Shown piece by piece: positions 1-13,960 of a stretch of DNA of 64,000 nt (position 1 is the first letter of the stretch; every line of letters starts with the position of its first letter). This stretch comes from Aphidius gifuensis (taxonomy: Eukaryota; Arthropoda; Insecta; Hymenoptera; Braconidae). The notes under the pieces were generated by a model. The model was not told the origin of the DNA and made no database searches. It saw only the letters and a list, made by a program, of their open reading frames with translations. Both the position numbers and the translations under genes were made by a program. The stretch is taken from assembly GCF_014905175.1 (NCBI RefSeq), contig NC_057788.1:5456001-5520000 (forward strand). The letters run 5' to 3'.

Positions 1-1620
1 ATTATTAATTACAAAGTATTTTGAGTATTGATTATTAGAAATATTATTATTATTATTTTGTTTTTTTAAAATGTATATTTTTTATATTCTTCGAAATTTT
101 AAAAAATGTATTATCGTCATGAACGCTTGTGGTTTTTCATCATGAACTGCATGCGAATCAATAGATAACATGTATAGAATACATGTATGCATACATGGAC
201 ACACATATACAAAAAAAAAAAAATAAAAGGGGGAATGAAAATAAACAGAAATAGTATAGGCTAGCTAGTAATGGTAAAGTTTTCGAATGGGACATTCGCA
301 TTGCGTTTTCATGCTGGTCAGCATTGACGATGATATTGACGGTTTTGCTTCGGTGCTGGCGCTATGTATCGATCGAGCTCTCCCCTTACATATACGAGGT
401 CGCATATATATGTGAACATTTGATAAATGAAAAATAAAAAACATGAACAAATAAAAGTGCAAAAAAAAAATTACCAAAATAAAATTGAAATAAAAATATA
501 CAAATAAAAAAAAAAAACAAGTTTGATTGGGATCATCTGAATTTGGAAAGGTGTCACGACTCGGTTTTGTGTATTTTCCATGGAATTTCATATCACTCAA
601 TTATCTTTTGATATACCATGTTTTTCAAATAACTGAGATTATAAAGGAAAAAAAAAAATAAAAAAATGTTTTTAATGTTTTATCACGAACAATTGGTAAA
701 TATATATTTATGTTACAGCACGAAAAAAAAAAAATACTTTATTAATTCAAAACAATTTTAACACAATTGTATATATTTACTTTGTCAAATAAATAATAAT
801 TTTTTATTAAAAAAAAATTACAATTTTATGATACAATATTTTTTATTGTTAAAAATAAAGAAATATTTTTTTCCCACTAAAATTTGTTTGATATAATTGA
901 GGTTTTTTTTTTTTCTTCGAGTCAATTGATTGAATCACGCCAATCTGTTAATAATAAATCAATTTTCTCCATGAATAACGAAATTATAAACTTGAATTTT
1001 AATTATCATCAAAGCATAAATAAAAATATTTATTTAATTCTATCTCTTTGCTGAATAAAAAAATAAATAAATCTTTAAATCAACGTTGAATGATGACTTC
1101 GCTTTATTGTTGCACCCACTGACTGCCCACATGTGGGTTAATTTTTTTTCTCCACAACGCATTAATATATATTCAAAATAAAAAAAAGACGCATGTATAT
1201 ATTTCCAGTTTAAAATTTTTTGATCTTAAATCTACTGTCCATCAAATTAAAATGATTAAATTTATAAACAAAAAAAAAAAAAAAAACAATACAAGTAAAA
1301 TATTTTGAATTGTATATTTCAATTAGACAGAAACTTATGCACGCAATCATTTTAATTTGACTTGATTTGCACGTAGCGATTAATCGCATCATCAGATTAC
1401 CCGGGGTTATTTTTGAAATTATAATTTACCTGAAATAAATAAGCAAAAAAAAAAACAATTTATTAAAGCTATAATTAAGGAAAAAAAAAAAAATTATCTA
1501 AGCATTCATGTGCAAAAATGTTTCGAGTCATTTTATATTTATATTTTTCATAAATACCATCAAAGTTTTTAAGTTTTTTTTATTATTATCATTTTTTAAA
1601 TATTTTTCTTTATCTATCTT
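1..1620. other. AT-rich desert, no gene seen
   Basis: Poly-A/T tracts dominate. One GC-richer patch at about 285-400 reads MGHSHCVFMLVSIDDDIDGF on the plus strand (42 codons from 290 to a stop near 416), without supporting signals. Confidence 0.6.
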
Positions 1621-2070
1621 ATTTACTGAGAAGTCTGTGATCTGTCGGTGGACCCTCTCTGGTCGGTGCTGAGGATACGGCCGATGAGAAAAGGCGTAAA
1701 CGGCGAGTGTAACGGCCGACTGGTAAAGCAATGAGAAGAGTATAGAAGAGGGAATACATGTATGTATATAGAAAAGAGGTGCTTATACCCAAGAGAAGGA
1801 ACGATATAAAAAAAAAAAAAAAAAATTAAAAATATATATATAAAAGGTCTGGTAAGAGAGGACGGTTCTTTTTCCTTGACCCCTTGCCTCGTCGCACCGA
1901 TGGCAACGTACAGTACAGCCGAGTAAGCACCGGCAACGAGGCAAAAGGCGCGCAAGTGAAGCACTAAAGAGATATATAACAGAGGGGGTGTACAGTGCGT
2001 ATGGTGAACAAGATTATAATACATCTGTTTCATGTTTGCCGCGGTAACGCTTGGGTTAAATAGCCTTTTT
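1621..2070. other. GC-richer intergenic patch
   Basis: Two blocks (1621-1740 and 1861-2060) are GC-richer than the flanks and separated by poly-A and TATATA. No start-to-splice structure is visible. It may be regulatory DNA. Confidence 0.4.
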
Positions 2071-5000
2071 CTCTGACTTTTTTTTTTTTTTATTTTCTCT
2101 AATTTTTTAATCAAAGTAAAAAAAAAATAAAGGAGAAAAAAATATCACAGTGATGAGAATATTAATAAGATGTTTTATACTCATCAATTTATTGTCATGG
2201 AAAAAATATTTTATTAAATAATAATTTTAGGTAAATTGACAATACGATTTTATCATTGTTTGAAATTAAAAGTTGGATCAATGCCATGATTATTTCCATA
2301 ACCGGAAATAATTATACAAGACAATTGTAAAATTGCCAAAGATTCACGCCACGAAAAATTCTATTATAAAAATCTTTTTTTTTTACCTTTCTTTCTTATA
2401 ACCAGAAACCATAATGACACTGAAGCGACTTAAGAAAACTGTAAAGATATCCGCAGTAATTTCGTGTGCCAGAAAAGTTTTTTTAAAAGTTTCATTTAAA
2501 ATGGCTGAGTGTATATACGAGATTCAGTATAGTAAAAATTCACGTGAGTCTACGAAAACGCATCTAGAAAGTTAAGGCTGAATGTCAAAATATTGAAAAA
2601 AAATTCCCTCTCACAGATTTTGATCAAAGTAGGCTTATTTTTTAAGTGAAATAACGATCTATTCTATCAAATTTTTTTTGCAATTTTCTACCACGATTAA
2701 TAATCAATGAACACAGATAAATTATCGGCATTTTTTCTTCTATTGAAAAACGTAAAAAATATTTATTTTACTACAGTTTTCTTCAAATTGAAAATAAAAA
2801 AAAATCATGATTTCACCACGATTTTAAAAGTTATTAATTATTTAAGAATATTAAAAACAGTCAAAAAAGTACCTGAAGCATTGAAAATCTGCTGAATAGA
2901 TTAGTTAAATACCTTTACTTTTAAAGACGCATAAAATATAAAAATTGACATTAGCGCTTATTATTTTTAAAAGGTTCTAATGCTTTTGAAAAGAATCGTA
3001 TCCAGTTTATTTACATTCAGCCTTAAGCCTTTGCGTTTAATGTACGAAGCTTATTTTTTTTTTTTAAACGAAATAATATGAAGAAAAAAAATTCGAGATT
3101 ATATTTTTGACTTTCACGCAAGTATAATTTGTCGCCACCAAATGTCCTTGGCAAGTATAATATAAACCAACTAACACAAATATAATTATAATAATTTTTT
3201 AAACACATTATTCATATTTATAAATATATTTTTTATTTCAATTGATTATTCTTTCAAATAATTAAGCAATAAGTTTGAATGATGGTTGATAATTTAGACG
3301 TGTCAATATACGATAAATTAATTGGAATATTTTTCAAACCAACACCGAGAGGTGATAAAATATATAGAGTCAATGTGTAGCTTTATGTTTGTATATATAT
3401 AAGTATTGAAATATCAACTGTTGATACGACGACAGGATAAAATCAATGCTGAATTAACTGGTTGGAATGGTTTGCCAGGGAATTTGGAAGAAGATAAAAT
3501 AAAAGAGGGACAAGAGGTAGAGGAGGTTTGATGTATATGTATAGTTTCTGTATAGAAAATGAGTCGTTTTGTGGCTCGAGGCAAATCGTTTCGTTTAAAA
3601 CAAGCACAGAAACGTGGCCTGTAGATAAGTGTTAGGTATCAACTTGTTGCATTAATTACACTGGGCCGGCCATTAGCCATCGATTTCCACGGAAGCCGAG
3701 TTCAATTTCTCGTTTTTTTTTATTTTTTATTATTTTTCAAGTTTTTTCTTCCGTTCTATTGTCTACTATATTCTTTAATACCCAATAATTATTATTAATT
3801 ATTTTTATTTCAATACTTGAAAAATTTTCTCTTGATTTGTTTTTTATTGTTTTATCATTTATTGTTGTTGATAAAATTAATTATTAATCAGGAATTAAAA
3901 TTTTTTTATTTTTTATTGCTTGATAAAAATAAAACGAAACACCGAGTTAATAGAAACACAAGTCTTTGAAATATATGGAACCTCTTGTGGTTGTGTATCT
4001 ACGAATTAAATTTTAATATGTATACTTATGTTTAACAAGGTAAAATCAAGATTTATTGTTCACAAGGGATTTTTATATTTCCCCCTTGTCTCATTTACAA
4101 ATCGTTGACTCTTATTTCGCTTGATTTGACATATGAATTTATTTAATTATTCTTCATATATATTTATTTTTTGACTCATATATTATATATTCTATTAATA
4201 CAACAAACTGATAAATTATGAAATTCGATATAGTATTGTAGATAGCTGTCAAAGTAACTGTGATTGTCGAAATATATTAATACGATAATGGATTTTCCAG
4301 GTATCCATTATATCTCGTCTGAATTAAAATTGATGAAAAATCGAATTTCATATAAATGAATTAAATTTAGACTCATGTCACAAAAGGTCACTTGAATTTA
4401 AACAATAATTTTTTTTCAATCAAAAAAACTATTTTGAATTAAGTACTTTTTTTTTGTACAAATCAATTATATAGTTAAATAATAATCACATTTCCTTTGA
4501 CTTTTTTTTTTATTATTCAAAGGTAAAAATAACAACAACAAAAGGTGAAATACCGTGAAAATTATGATTAAAAAAAAAAACAATAAAAATAAAAATAAAA
4601 TAAAAAAATATCATCAAAGTAAAAATAATAATAAAAAGCCCTCCATCCTGATGTCAACTGATTGGTGAAAACTGAAATATGTATATCGGCTTTTGGTGTT
4701 TGAGGCGGAAATTTAACAGTATCAAATTTTTGTCTGTTTTTTTTTTTTTTTTGTGATTATTTTTTTATGTTTTCCATCGAACAAATAAAATTTGAATCGG
4801 GCAATTCGATATTTTAAAAGCAAATGGGGAAGTTTGACCAGGGGCTATTTCGAATATTGAGACCCCTTTGCCATTCTGTGAATTATATATGTATATATGT
4901 GTATATATAATTCCAGGTATTTTGTACAACCGCGAATTCGTCAATAATCCGTTGAATAAACTATTGTCGAGCCACCCACTCACTCACGTGCAACCACCTA

Positions 5001-7000
5001 TGTCTCTCTTTACTTCAGCTCGATGCCAAAAACACATTTGACCATATATACCACCTACGTCACTTGATTTTCACGTCTCGCTACGTGTCACATATATACT
5101 GACATTCACTTTATTTTATTTTATTTTATTTTTATTATCTCTCAACACTTTAAAAAAAAAAACAAAACAACAACAAAATTCATGCTGAATTTTTGTTTTT
5201 TTCAAATGTAAAAGCTTATATTTCTTTAATAATAAAAATAAAAATAAATCTTATTTAAACTGATAAATCACGTTGCAAATTTAAATTTAAAAATAAATAA
5301 ATAAATATAGATGTTTAACAAATATTTATTATATATTTACAATGAATTAAAAAAAAAATAAATTCTGGTAATACGTGACTGATAGTTGATTTTTATTATC
5401 AAGCTTTACATATAACCAGAAAAATAAATTTAAAAAATTCTTTTAATTTATAAATTAATAATAAATTTTGTAAAATTAATCATGATAATGGACTTTAAGT
5501 AAAAGTTTAATGTCAATAAGACTTGAGTATTGAAATTGATAAATCAAATAAGCACAAAATATAATTATCATATTGAATTTTTATTCATTTTTAATTTTCG
5601 TCTCCTAACCGATATATATACTGTTCAAATATATTTAAATATATATGCACACATGCATTTGGTTAATCAAAATAAGTGGGGATATTGACCTCGAGAAGAG
5701 GCACATATACCTGCGTAATTAAGTTTCACGGTCTCGAATAATTACGTACCTACCGAGCGTGGCATCCGGTGTGTTTCCCCGACCATCCTCAATTTCGGTT
5801 GAATTCAACGGCTTTTTGGCTTTAAAATATTCTATGAGATATACACATACGTATTTTCAACATTGCAAAATTTATAGAGAATAGTAAAATCAAATTGAGA
5901 AATAATGAATAAATTTTCGTCAATCAAAAGAAATTGAAAAATAATTTTTGTCTTTTTTTTTTTAATCGTAATATAATCATCAAATTAAATTGATATATAG
6001 AAAAAAGTTTAAAAGAATGAAAAAGAAAAAAAAATTAATTTACTTTTAATATTTGATGAATTTTTTAAAAGCAAAATTTTAATGTCTATTATAATACAAA
6101 ATTAACCCCAAAATCCATGAAAAAAAAATAAGCCAAATATGAAGATTCATAATAGTTGTCGTAGGTCCGGAACAAAATTGCCAGATAATTTGATTAGCAT
6201 ATGAAATTCAAGAGATTTTGAGTGTCTCTCTCAGTGTGCTTCTAGCTTATTGCCACCCTCGATCGTTTTCCTATATATTTCAAAACTTTATCATCCCTAT
6301 ATTTAATACCCCATTTTCTTGTCACTTAGTGTATATATATCTGACTTGAAACCCGAGAGAAAAGCAATGCCACAACTCTAGAGATGAGAATATTGATTAC
6401 TAATTTAGTTGAAAATCCGAGGAATATTAGATGAGAGAATGTCGCATTGTTGCATATATGAAATTTACCCTCTTGCATAATTTTCAATCATTTAAATAAA
6501 TATTATCATTTTCTTTTTTTGAAAAATTTATCATATATAATAAAAAATAATTATCATGATTTTAAATGGATAGATATGTCTCTGACATAATAATGAAAAA
6601 TATTCAACTAAAATCTCTTAAAATATCATATATCCAATTTGATACATTAAAAAGTCTGAATGTCTAATTGTTATTATTTAATTCATTGAATAATACGTAT
6701 GCAAATAAAGTTTTAAATATATTTGCATGGCTTTTTATTTTTAATCTGTGATTATTTAAATTTCACTATAATTTCATAATTTTATTTATCTATCGCAAAT
6801 AACGTTTAAATTATTAAAAAACAGTATCAATAATAAAATTATATATTTTGGCAAATTTATAACTCTAGTATATAGAAAAAAAAAAAATATAAAATATCCA
6901 AATATTTATTCAACAATATTCAAGTGATTTTTTTATGATTGTTCCAGTTTTTTTTATTATTATTTTCCACATGTTTTTATTTAGTTGTTTTTTTGTGAAT
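2071..7000. other. AT-rich desert
   Basis: There are long A/T tracts and no coding signal. Small GC-richer patches at about 3600-3710, 4780-5100 and 5680-5810 show no splice structure. Confidence 0.6.
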
Positions 7001-7700
7001 TATTGCCCGTAGCGTTTTCTCTGTATATCGTTTTTTGCCGACACCACTAACATTCACGTCCCCGATATCATGAACATGTATATGTGTATACGGAAAGTCC
7101 GTTCGCATACAGCATGACTGGTTAAATAAAAAATGGAAAAAATAAAAATAAAAAATAAAAATAGTATATACATGAGACGTTGCATGTGGACAACACCGAC
7201 GACGAAGACGTCGACGACAACGACGGGTATACGACATTGCCGCCCGATGCGGTGTACCTTGACACGGATGGCTCCCTGAATCACTCGAGTCTCTCTTGTG
7301 AAAATATATACACATTCGTCGTTGTTAAAAAATAGAAGGAGAAGCAAAGGTAACAGTGAGGAGTGAGAGAAGCTTTTTAAAAATATAAACGTTATATATG
7401 TATGCTGCGAATTGGTGACCAATACATGAGACGGTCAGAAAGAGGGAAAGACGAATACTTTGCCGTCAAGCAACATACATTGGCCTCTGACGGGTGCACT
7501 ATCAACACACGCCTACCGCGTGCAATTCTGTATCATGAATATAACCACATACATATATAGATTATATTGGTTTATAATCAAATGTGTATGTGTGATCAGC
7601 AAAAGAGGAGCACACACAATGCATGATTGTCGAATGTCTATCTTCCACCAATGTCAATACTTTAAAATGCGTTTTGCTATGCTCAATTTAAACTTTTAAC
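7001..7700. other. GC-richer patch with a GAC-type trinucleotide run
   Basis: A (GAC)n-like run at 7197..7225 gives Arg/Val-rich frames on the minus strand that are repeat artefacts. No exon is supported. Confidence 0.45.
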
Positions 7701-9171
7701 TGTATATATATTTTTTTAAATTCATTTTTATATTATCAATATTCAATATCTTTATTTTAATTTCAATTTAAATATCTCTTATTTCAAATAACTCTCATTT
7801 TAATTACATTTTATCGACTACCTTTATTTTGAATTAAAAAAAATTAATAAATAAAATTAATACTTGATGAATAAGTTAATTGATAAAAATTTAAACTTAA
7901 TCAATTAATAAAATATGTATCATTATACAGCAAATTAAACACAAAAATATTATTATAATACAATAAATTAATATAATACAATGTTATTATAATTTATAAT
8001 CAATCAATTAAATATAAAATTTAAATTTTATTATTTATAAAAATTAAATTGATATTTATTTTTGGTATAATAATATATCAAGTTATTATTATGAAAATAT
8101 TAAATGCAAGCATTGTCCATTACTGGTAGTGTCTAGTGAGCATTTTGGAGAGACATTGTTGGTTTTTTTGTGGTTGTGAGGCATGAGTGTTGCCTATTAT
8201 AGTGGTCAAAATATAGGAGGGTTAAATAAAACGTAAAAGAGGAAAATGGAAAAAGGAATATCGTTGGTCTGATAACACGCGAATGTTAACATTTATGCTC
8301 ACAATATGCAGCATTTATATACATATAGCTAAACATGTATGCGTATAGTGCTCGTCCGGTTGTAACTGGCTACCAAAAGGGAGAACAGAAGTGTACAAAT
8401 ACACTGTAACATTTATATTGTATATGTATATATTTTTGTTAAATATATTTGTATGTGTGTGCAGTACCTATAGGGCGATACATATGAATAAATAGGTATA
8501 TACACAGGTATGTAGCGTAAAGTGGAAGTAGATCTGGACATAAAAACAAGTACAGGTTGTGCATTTGTACATAGTATTGGTATATATGTAGATACCTAAA
8601 TAGTAGTATAAGAAAAAGGGTACATGGGCACGCCCTTACAGCCGGTTCCGCAGGCAAACATCGGGACATATACACACTTCGTCTTATGGGAAATCCATAC
8701 TCTCGTTTAACCACCGCATTTACACGAAACTCATCCAAACAGATCCCTCTTCAGCATACTAAATGTATATCTCAAGAGATTTAATTTGTTATTATTATTA
8801 TTATTAACTACAATAAAATATCTATTTTTTTAATTAAACAAATGATTCAAATGTTTTTTAATTTTTTAAAAAAGTTTTTAAATATAGAATAAAAAACAAG
8901 TTTTACCAAGTCTATTGAATTCAATCCAATTTATCAAAATGTCATTGAGCTATTATTATAAATTAAATACTATATGACTATCAATTCAACAATACTTGTT
9001 GTAATTTAAAATGTACGCAAATATTATTTTGTTAAATAAATATACACAAGTGGTATTTATTTAATTTTTTTTTTTTTCAATTTAAGTTTATTATTATTAT
9101 GACGTTTTTTTTTTTTTTTTGTTTTTAAATGGAATATAACATTTTGTGGTGAAGCCAGTTAGAAAATACAT
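7701..9171. other. AT-rich desert
   Basis: Nothing recognised. A moderately GC-richer patch at 8100-8750 carries TATATG/GTATAT runs. Confidence 0.6.
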
Positions 9172-9330
9172 ACTGCAAATGAAACTCGATGAGGGGTATC
9201 TACAGAAAGACCGGTTACAAACGGACGCGCAACTGCGGTGATCACCGTGATTCACATCGAGACAAGGAGCCTCCTAAAAAGGGGGTCAGCATGATTTTCT
9301 ATGGTCCACCTTGTGGTAAGGTCTTTCTGT
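9172..9330. other. GC-richer island with open frames on both strands
   Basis: The plus strand has ATG at 9189 reading MRGIYRKTGYKRTRNC and on to FYGPPCG, with a donor-like GTG|GTAAGG near 9315. The minus strand reads from an acceptor-like CCCTTTTTAG near 9275 into EAPCLDVNHGDHRSC. Both are plausible short exons and neither is recognisable. The island stands out from the A/T homopolymer flanks. Confidence 0.2.
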
Positions 9331-9539
9331 CTGAATTTTTTTTTTTTTTTTCATCTTTTTTGTACACTTATATACAATGATACATACAAACGAGAATCGG
9401 CAAACTTTGCAAAAGAATCAAAAGAAAATTCAGCAAAAGAAGAAGAACGAACGATCCTATTATCCACTTCGCTCGAAATAAAAAAAAGTTTAAATTCACC
9501 GGACATAGCCTCCGATCCAGTAAAAAAAAAGAGAATAAA

Positions 9540-9930
9540 TTGAAGAAAGAAAAAAAATTGAGAAGACGAACAAGTTAAATAAAAATACAAAATAAAGTAA
9601 AAAAAGAAGCAAGACGAAAAGTTAAGGTAGGACAAAGAAATAAAGAGGAAATGAGGGCAAAAGAAAAATTAAAAGAAGAATTAAAAAAAAAGAATTACAG
9701 CAAAAAGGGACGAGAAGGATTGTGAAGGTAAAAAAAAAAAAAAAAAGGGTGGTTGGAGATGGGAGGCAAGAGAAAAATGTAGGCACATAACAGGGAAGAG
9801 TAACATTGTGCGAGAATAGTGAAAGACACTGGAAAAATATAACCTGTTGGACCGCCAAAGAGCCAGGCAAACTCTTGTTGGTACAAGTGCGAGTGAGATT
9901 AAACAAAAAAAAATTAAAAAACCCCTTCAA
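9540..9930. other. Purine-rich island (plus strand)
   Basis: A long GA/AAG-rich tract with homopolymer A. The minus-strand Phe/Leu/Ser-rich frames across it follow from this composition. It contains GGGTGGT at 9747. Confidence 0.5.
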
Positions 9931-10111
9931 ATGACGAAGACAAAGCTATGGGCAATGACTGGTAAATAAAAAAAGAAGAACACACACGTTGTTTTATTCG
10001 TATGTACTTTTGTATTTGAAAATGTAAAAGACAGTCTGATACGAAATTACTATTGCAGCATTTAATGTCAGACAAGGATAAATTTATCTGCCAATTCTGC
10101 ACTTGTTTCAG

Positions 10112-10210
10112 TCGTTTTAAATCGTGAATTCGACAAGGACGCCACCAGTCGAACGCGTCCCGAACCTACCTCAAACTCTAACTCAACTTTCGCGGTTTTA
10201 TATGCACCCA
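10112..10210 (+). other. Possible plus-strand exon after a strong acceptor
   Basis: A pyrimidine tract ending GTTTCAG at 10111 precedes a GC-richer stretch. With two bases completing a split codon it reads VLNREFDKDATSRTR and then PEPTSNSNSTFAVLYAPM before entering AT-rich DNA. No donor or family is evident. On the minus strand the same stretch has TATAAAA followed by GC-rich sequence, so a promoter reading is also possible. Confidence 0.15.
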
Positions 10211-11800
10211 TGATTTCATTCAAACTCCATATCAAATCTCTGAATTGTTTTCAAATCAATTTTTTTTTTTTACCCTATAAAAAGAAATAAATAAAAAAAA
10301 TTTCATATACATAAAAGACTTTTTTTTATTTGTTTCATTTCATTTTGTTATCAAATTCTAGAATGCTTGTTTTCCGTGTTTGTTTTGGTTTGCGAGTAAA
10401 AAGCAATTGTATTGATGTTTAAAGCCTTTGAAAATTGTCCATCAATATGGTCAAATATGAAATACAAAAACATAAAAAAAAAAAAAAAAAACAAATAACG
10501 AAAATATATTTTCAGGGTTTGATATGCATACATTTTTGTTGCGTGCGGAGTAAAAATTGGAGCATCAAATCAGCGAGATAATGAAAAAAAAAAATAAAAT
10601 AAAATGTAAATATTGAAAAAAAAAAAAAAAAAAGTAAATTAAACAACTCGGTTGTGTTTTATATATATTTGTATGAGTGAGGAAATTTTAAATAATTATT
10701 TGCAATAATTGCGCTAATCAATTGGCTCATAAAAAATTAAAATAAATATAATCTTTAATTTTTTATTAGTCAATTATCTGATAGCAAAATCAGTCAAGGA
10801 AGTTTCTTTAACCGTCAATGACGAGGTCAATAGATTATATTAAAAATTCTTTATACTCTACTATCTTATCAATCGTATCTAATCAAAACAAAAAAAAAAA
10901 AAAAATCGCCATAATTTTTTCAATTTAAAACTCAACGTAAACTAAATAATGGAAACAAAATCATATCTCATTTCGACTGAAGATGATAAAATGAAATTAA
11001 AAAAAAAAAAAAAATTACTCATGAAAATTCAAAGAATTAATAAGTCGTATGAATTTATTTTTAAACAATTACAATCGATAAAACAATCTCGCAAAGTAGA
11101 TAATAATTTTTACCTTATATTTCAAGTTTGAATTATGTTTTTTAAATGACGAAAGAATAAAAAAAAAAATACGAACATTTCCATTTATTTTTTATTCATT
11201 CATAAAACACAATCATTCGAGTAGTTTTATGATGATTCTACGTTGTGTATATTAACACATTACTATTCAATTACGTTCGTATAAACATAAAAATATACAT
11301 GGAAAATCAGATGCACATTCATGAGCAATTTAAATCTTCATTTTCTTGAAAAAACTAAAGCGTTTAAATATCATCAATATATATATCCACCAACAATTAA
11401 CCAGTATTTTCGAGGCTGAATTGATCATAAAAATAATAACAAAAATAATAATAGCAATAATTATAGTGAATAACAAAAAAAGTGAATGTAAAAAATGTGT
11501 TGTGTACTAGTCGATGACTAGAAATTGCGATGTAAAGAAAAATGGTTTTAGAATTATATATAAATAAGTATGTATATATGAGAAAAATAAAAACGAGAAA
11601 AACATAATCACGTGGACCGGCGAGACAGATTTACGGGCGATTCTTAATGTGAAAAAATTACAGAATATTTGAATGCAGAGATAACAAAAAAAAAAAAAAA
11701 AACAACAAAGTCTGTTGAAACAAAAAATAATTGAAACAAAAAAAAAAAAATGCATAAATAAAAGGAACAAGTATATGATAGACAAAGAAACTCGTCGACT
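10211..11800. other. AT-rich desert
   Basis: Poly-A/T tracts; no gene seen. Confidence 0.6.
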
Positions 11801-11803
11801 CAC

Positions 11804-11848
11804 CTTGTGGTGCTGCATGATGGCAGTGGCCTTTCGCTTGGCTGACAT
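11804..11848 (-). CDS. Possible first coding exon of an unrecognised gene
   Basis: The minus-strand ATG at 11846..11848 has A at -3 and opens a 15-codon frame, MSAKRKATAIMQHHK, ending at a near-consensus donor AAG|GTGAGT (11798..11803). The surrounding 150 bp are clearly GC-richer than their flanks. I do not recognise the peptide and found no convincing partner exon. A plus-strand reading of the same island also ends at a good donor (GAG|GTAAGC near 11950), so the strand is not settled. It could equally be a conserved regulatory element. Confidence 0.3.
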
Positions 11849-12040
11849 ATTGAGGCCTGGCACCGCGTGGAAAATTGCCGGCTTCGTTCGCGTTCTCTAT
11901 CGCCCAAAGTGTCCAATACAGAGACAAACACACGCGCGACGTGGAGAGGTAAGCGGGTGGACTGATAGGTGGGTGGCTTTTGATTTGGTAAAATAAGAGG
12001 GATAACAAAAACAGAATGACAAACAGCACGCAAAATATAA

Positions 12041-12900
12041 CAACAAAATATGTTATTATTTTGATTTATAAAAAAAAAAATATGCCGATTATAATTCAGC
12101 AGATAAATTTTTTATATTTTTTTTTTTTATTTTAAAACGTAGGAGAATGACGAGCGTGCTCTAAACGATCAGAGAGGAAGAAAGAAATAGTGCCAAGACG
12201 ATGTTAACACATGACGCAATTATACGATAATAACTGCAAAGTTCCTCTGGACCAAAGTTCTTTTATCTGGGTTTTTTTATTTATTTTTTTTTTTCCTTAT
12301 AATTATTTTGTTTTATAATTTTTGTTCTATCACAAAATCTCTGTTCGTCACTGGGTTAATTACCACGTTTATCTCACGTCACACTTCCTGTCAAATTATT
12401 TTTTCTCTTTTTTTTTTTTTTTTGCTTTGTCTATCTTTGCTTTTTGTTCACAAAAATATTTTTTCTCAACAATATAATTTCACATAAATATTCACACAAA
12501 TTGCCAGTTTATATTAACGAGAGAAAAAATAATAACAATTGAATTTAACAGGATATTTTTTTCAACACTTGTCAGATTTTACGAAAATCTTTAGATGCCA
12601 AAATTCATTCAAGTCATTAAAACACGAATTGTCCTTGTAAAATATTTACTTTTTTATTTAAATAACAAATCAGATATTTTAAAGTTCGTAATTGTATACT
12701 TTTACTTTCAAATAAAAAATAAACTAACTCAATGTTTGAAATTGAAAGGAAAATAAATTGTCAAATTTGTTATTGTTGTTGTTGTTTTTTTTTTGAATTA
12801 ATTAAAACGTTATTTGCGTGTTTTAATAAAAATTTAAAAGTTTCAAAAAAACTATTCACGTTGTATATTTTTTTTGAATAATATTCAATCACAATATATA
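12041..12900. other. AT-rich stretch upstream of the possible 11.8 kb exon
   Basis: Poly-T and poly-A runs only. A minus-strand TCAGT initiator-like word sits near 11959..11963, between this stretch and the candidate ATG. Confidence 0.45.
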
Positions 12901-12904
12901 TTGA

Positions 12905-13320
12905 GGATCAACATTGGCATTGGACCCTCGCAAGATGAGCGCTAAGAGCGAACTAACGACTGGCGACGCAACGGCGACTTGTCCGCCCCCCACCAATATG
13001 CCCTTCCTGTGTGTGTGTGTTGAGAATGTATATTCCCCGCACCCCTTTTCACTCCGTGCGCATTTTCTCCCCCTTCATACCTCTTGGTGTATTCCCCCGT
13101 GCTCCGCGTAGTGTGGGTGACGGTGGGTATAGAGTATGTGCCTCTCCACAGTGTGTTGCCGTGAGCTTGCCCCTGTCTCTCTACTAACCCCCTTGCCCAT
13201 GGGGCGTTGATAGCGACGAGAGAATAGTAGTAGTAGTAGCACCAGAACGAAACAACCAGGCAGCAGCAGCAGCAAAAGCAGAAGCATCAGTAGTAGTAGT
13301 AGTGGTAGCATTGGTATATA
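12905..13320. other. GC-rich island ending in trinucleotide repeats
   Basis: The plus frame from 12914 starts MALDPRKMSAKSELTTGDA before entering a GT/CT-rich stretch; no donor is clear. The right end holds (TAG)n and (CAG)n. The hydrophobic minus frame there is repeat-derived. Confidence 0.35.
13224..13312. repeat. Trinucleotide cluster (TAG)n, (CAG)4, (TAG)n
   Basis: Short runs lie at 13224..13239, 13261..13273 and 13289..13306. Confidence 0.85.
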
Positions 13321-13960
13321 GGGTAGGGTCTGTCACCGTCAAAGTTGGATGAGAAAGAAAGACAGCGTTGGTAGATAGAAATACATATCTATATATAAAT
13401 TTAAAGGGAATGGAAAGGGTCAAAGAGGGTAGTAACAGGGCTGAGAGGATAGATAAAGAGGTGAAGCGGGGATGATTAAGTATAACGAAGGGAGCAAACT
13501 AACCAAAGAAGGCACGTGGTACTGTTGGAAAATAGGGGGTGTACTAAAAAAGGGAGAAAAACACTCATCGGTCCGAAGGGGCTTCCATGTGGCTTCTCTT
13601 CTTTCTCAATTCTATACCCTATAAGTTATTGAGAAATAACAGAGATAGAATGTTATAATGTTGGAAGGGTATATTTATATAGGTGTATGTTAAAACGTCC
13701 AATGTTAGACACATAGAACATTGGAACGTGAATTGAGGAAAACTTTCCTCACTGGTCCTTATTTTACTCACACCTATTACTTCTTCCTCTTTCTCGTTTA
13801 TTTCTATCTATTTGGTTTTCATATATAAACCTATCTTCAGTATGTACTTCAAACTTACTCTACCCTTCTTTAGTCCCTGATGCTCTCAAAGTCTCTTCTT
13901 CTTCTTCTTCCTTTATCAAACCCACCCATCTTCTTTTACCACCCTTTTGTATATATGTAT
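13321..13960. other. Purine-to-pyrimidine switch island
   Basis: 13380-13560 is G/A-rich and 13570-13950 is C/T-rich, including (TCT)n at 13891..13911 and TTTTACCACCC at 13934..13944. No gene. Confidence 0.55.

Noticed and set aside
13075..13423. Leu-rich and Thr/Ala-rich minus frames resembling a signal peptide
   Set aside because: The runs are translations of the (TAG)n and (CAG)n repeats.
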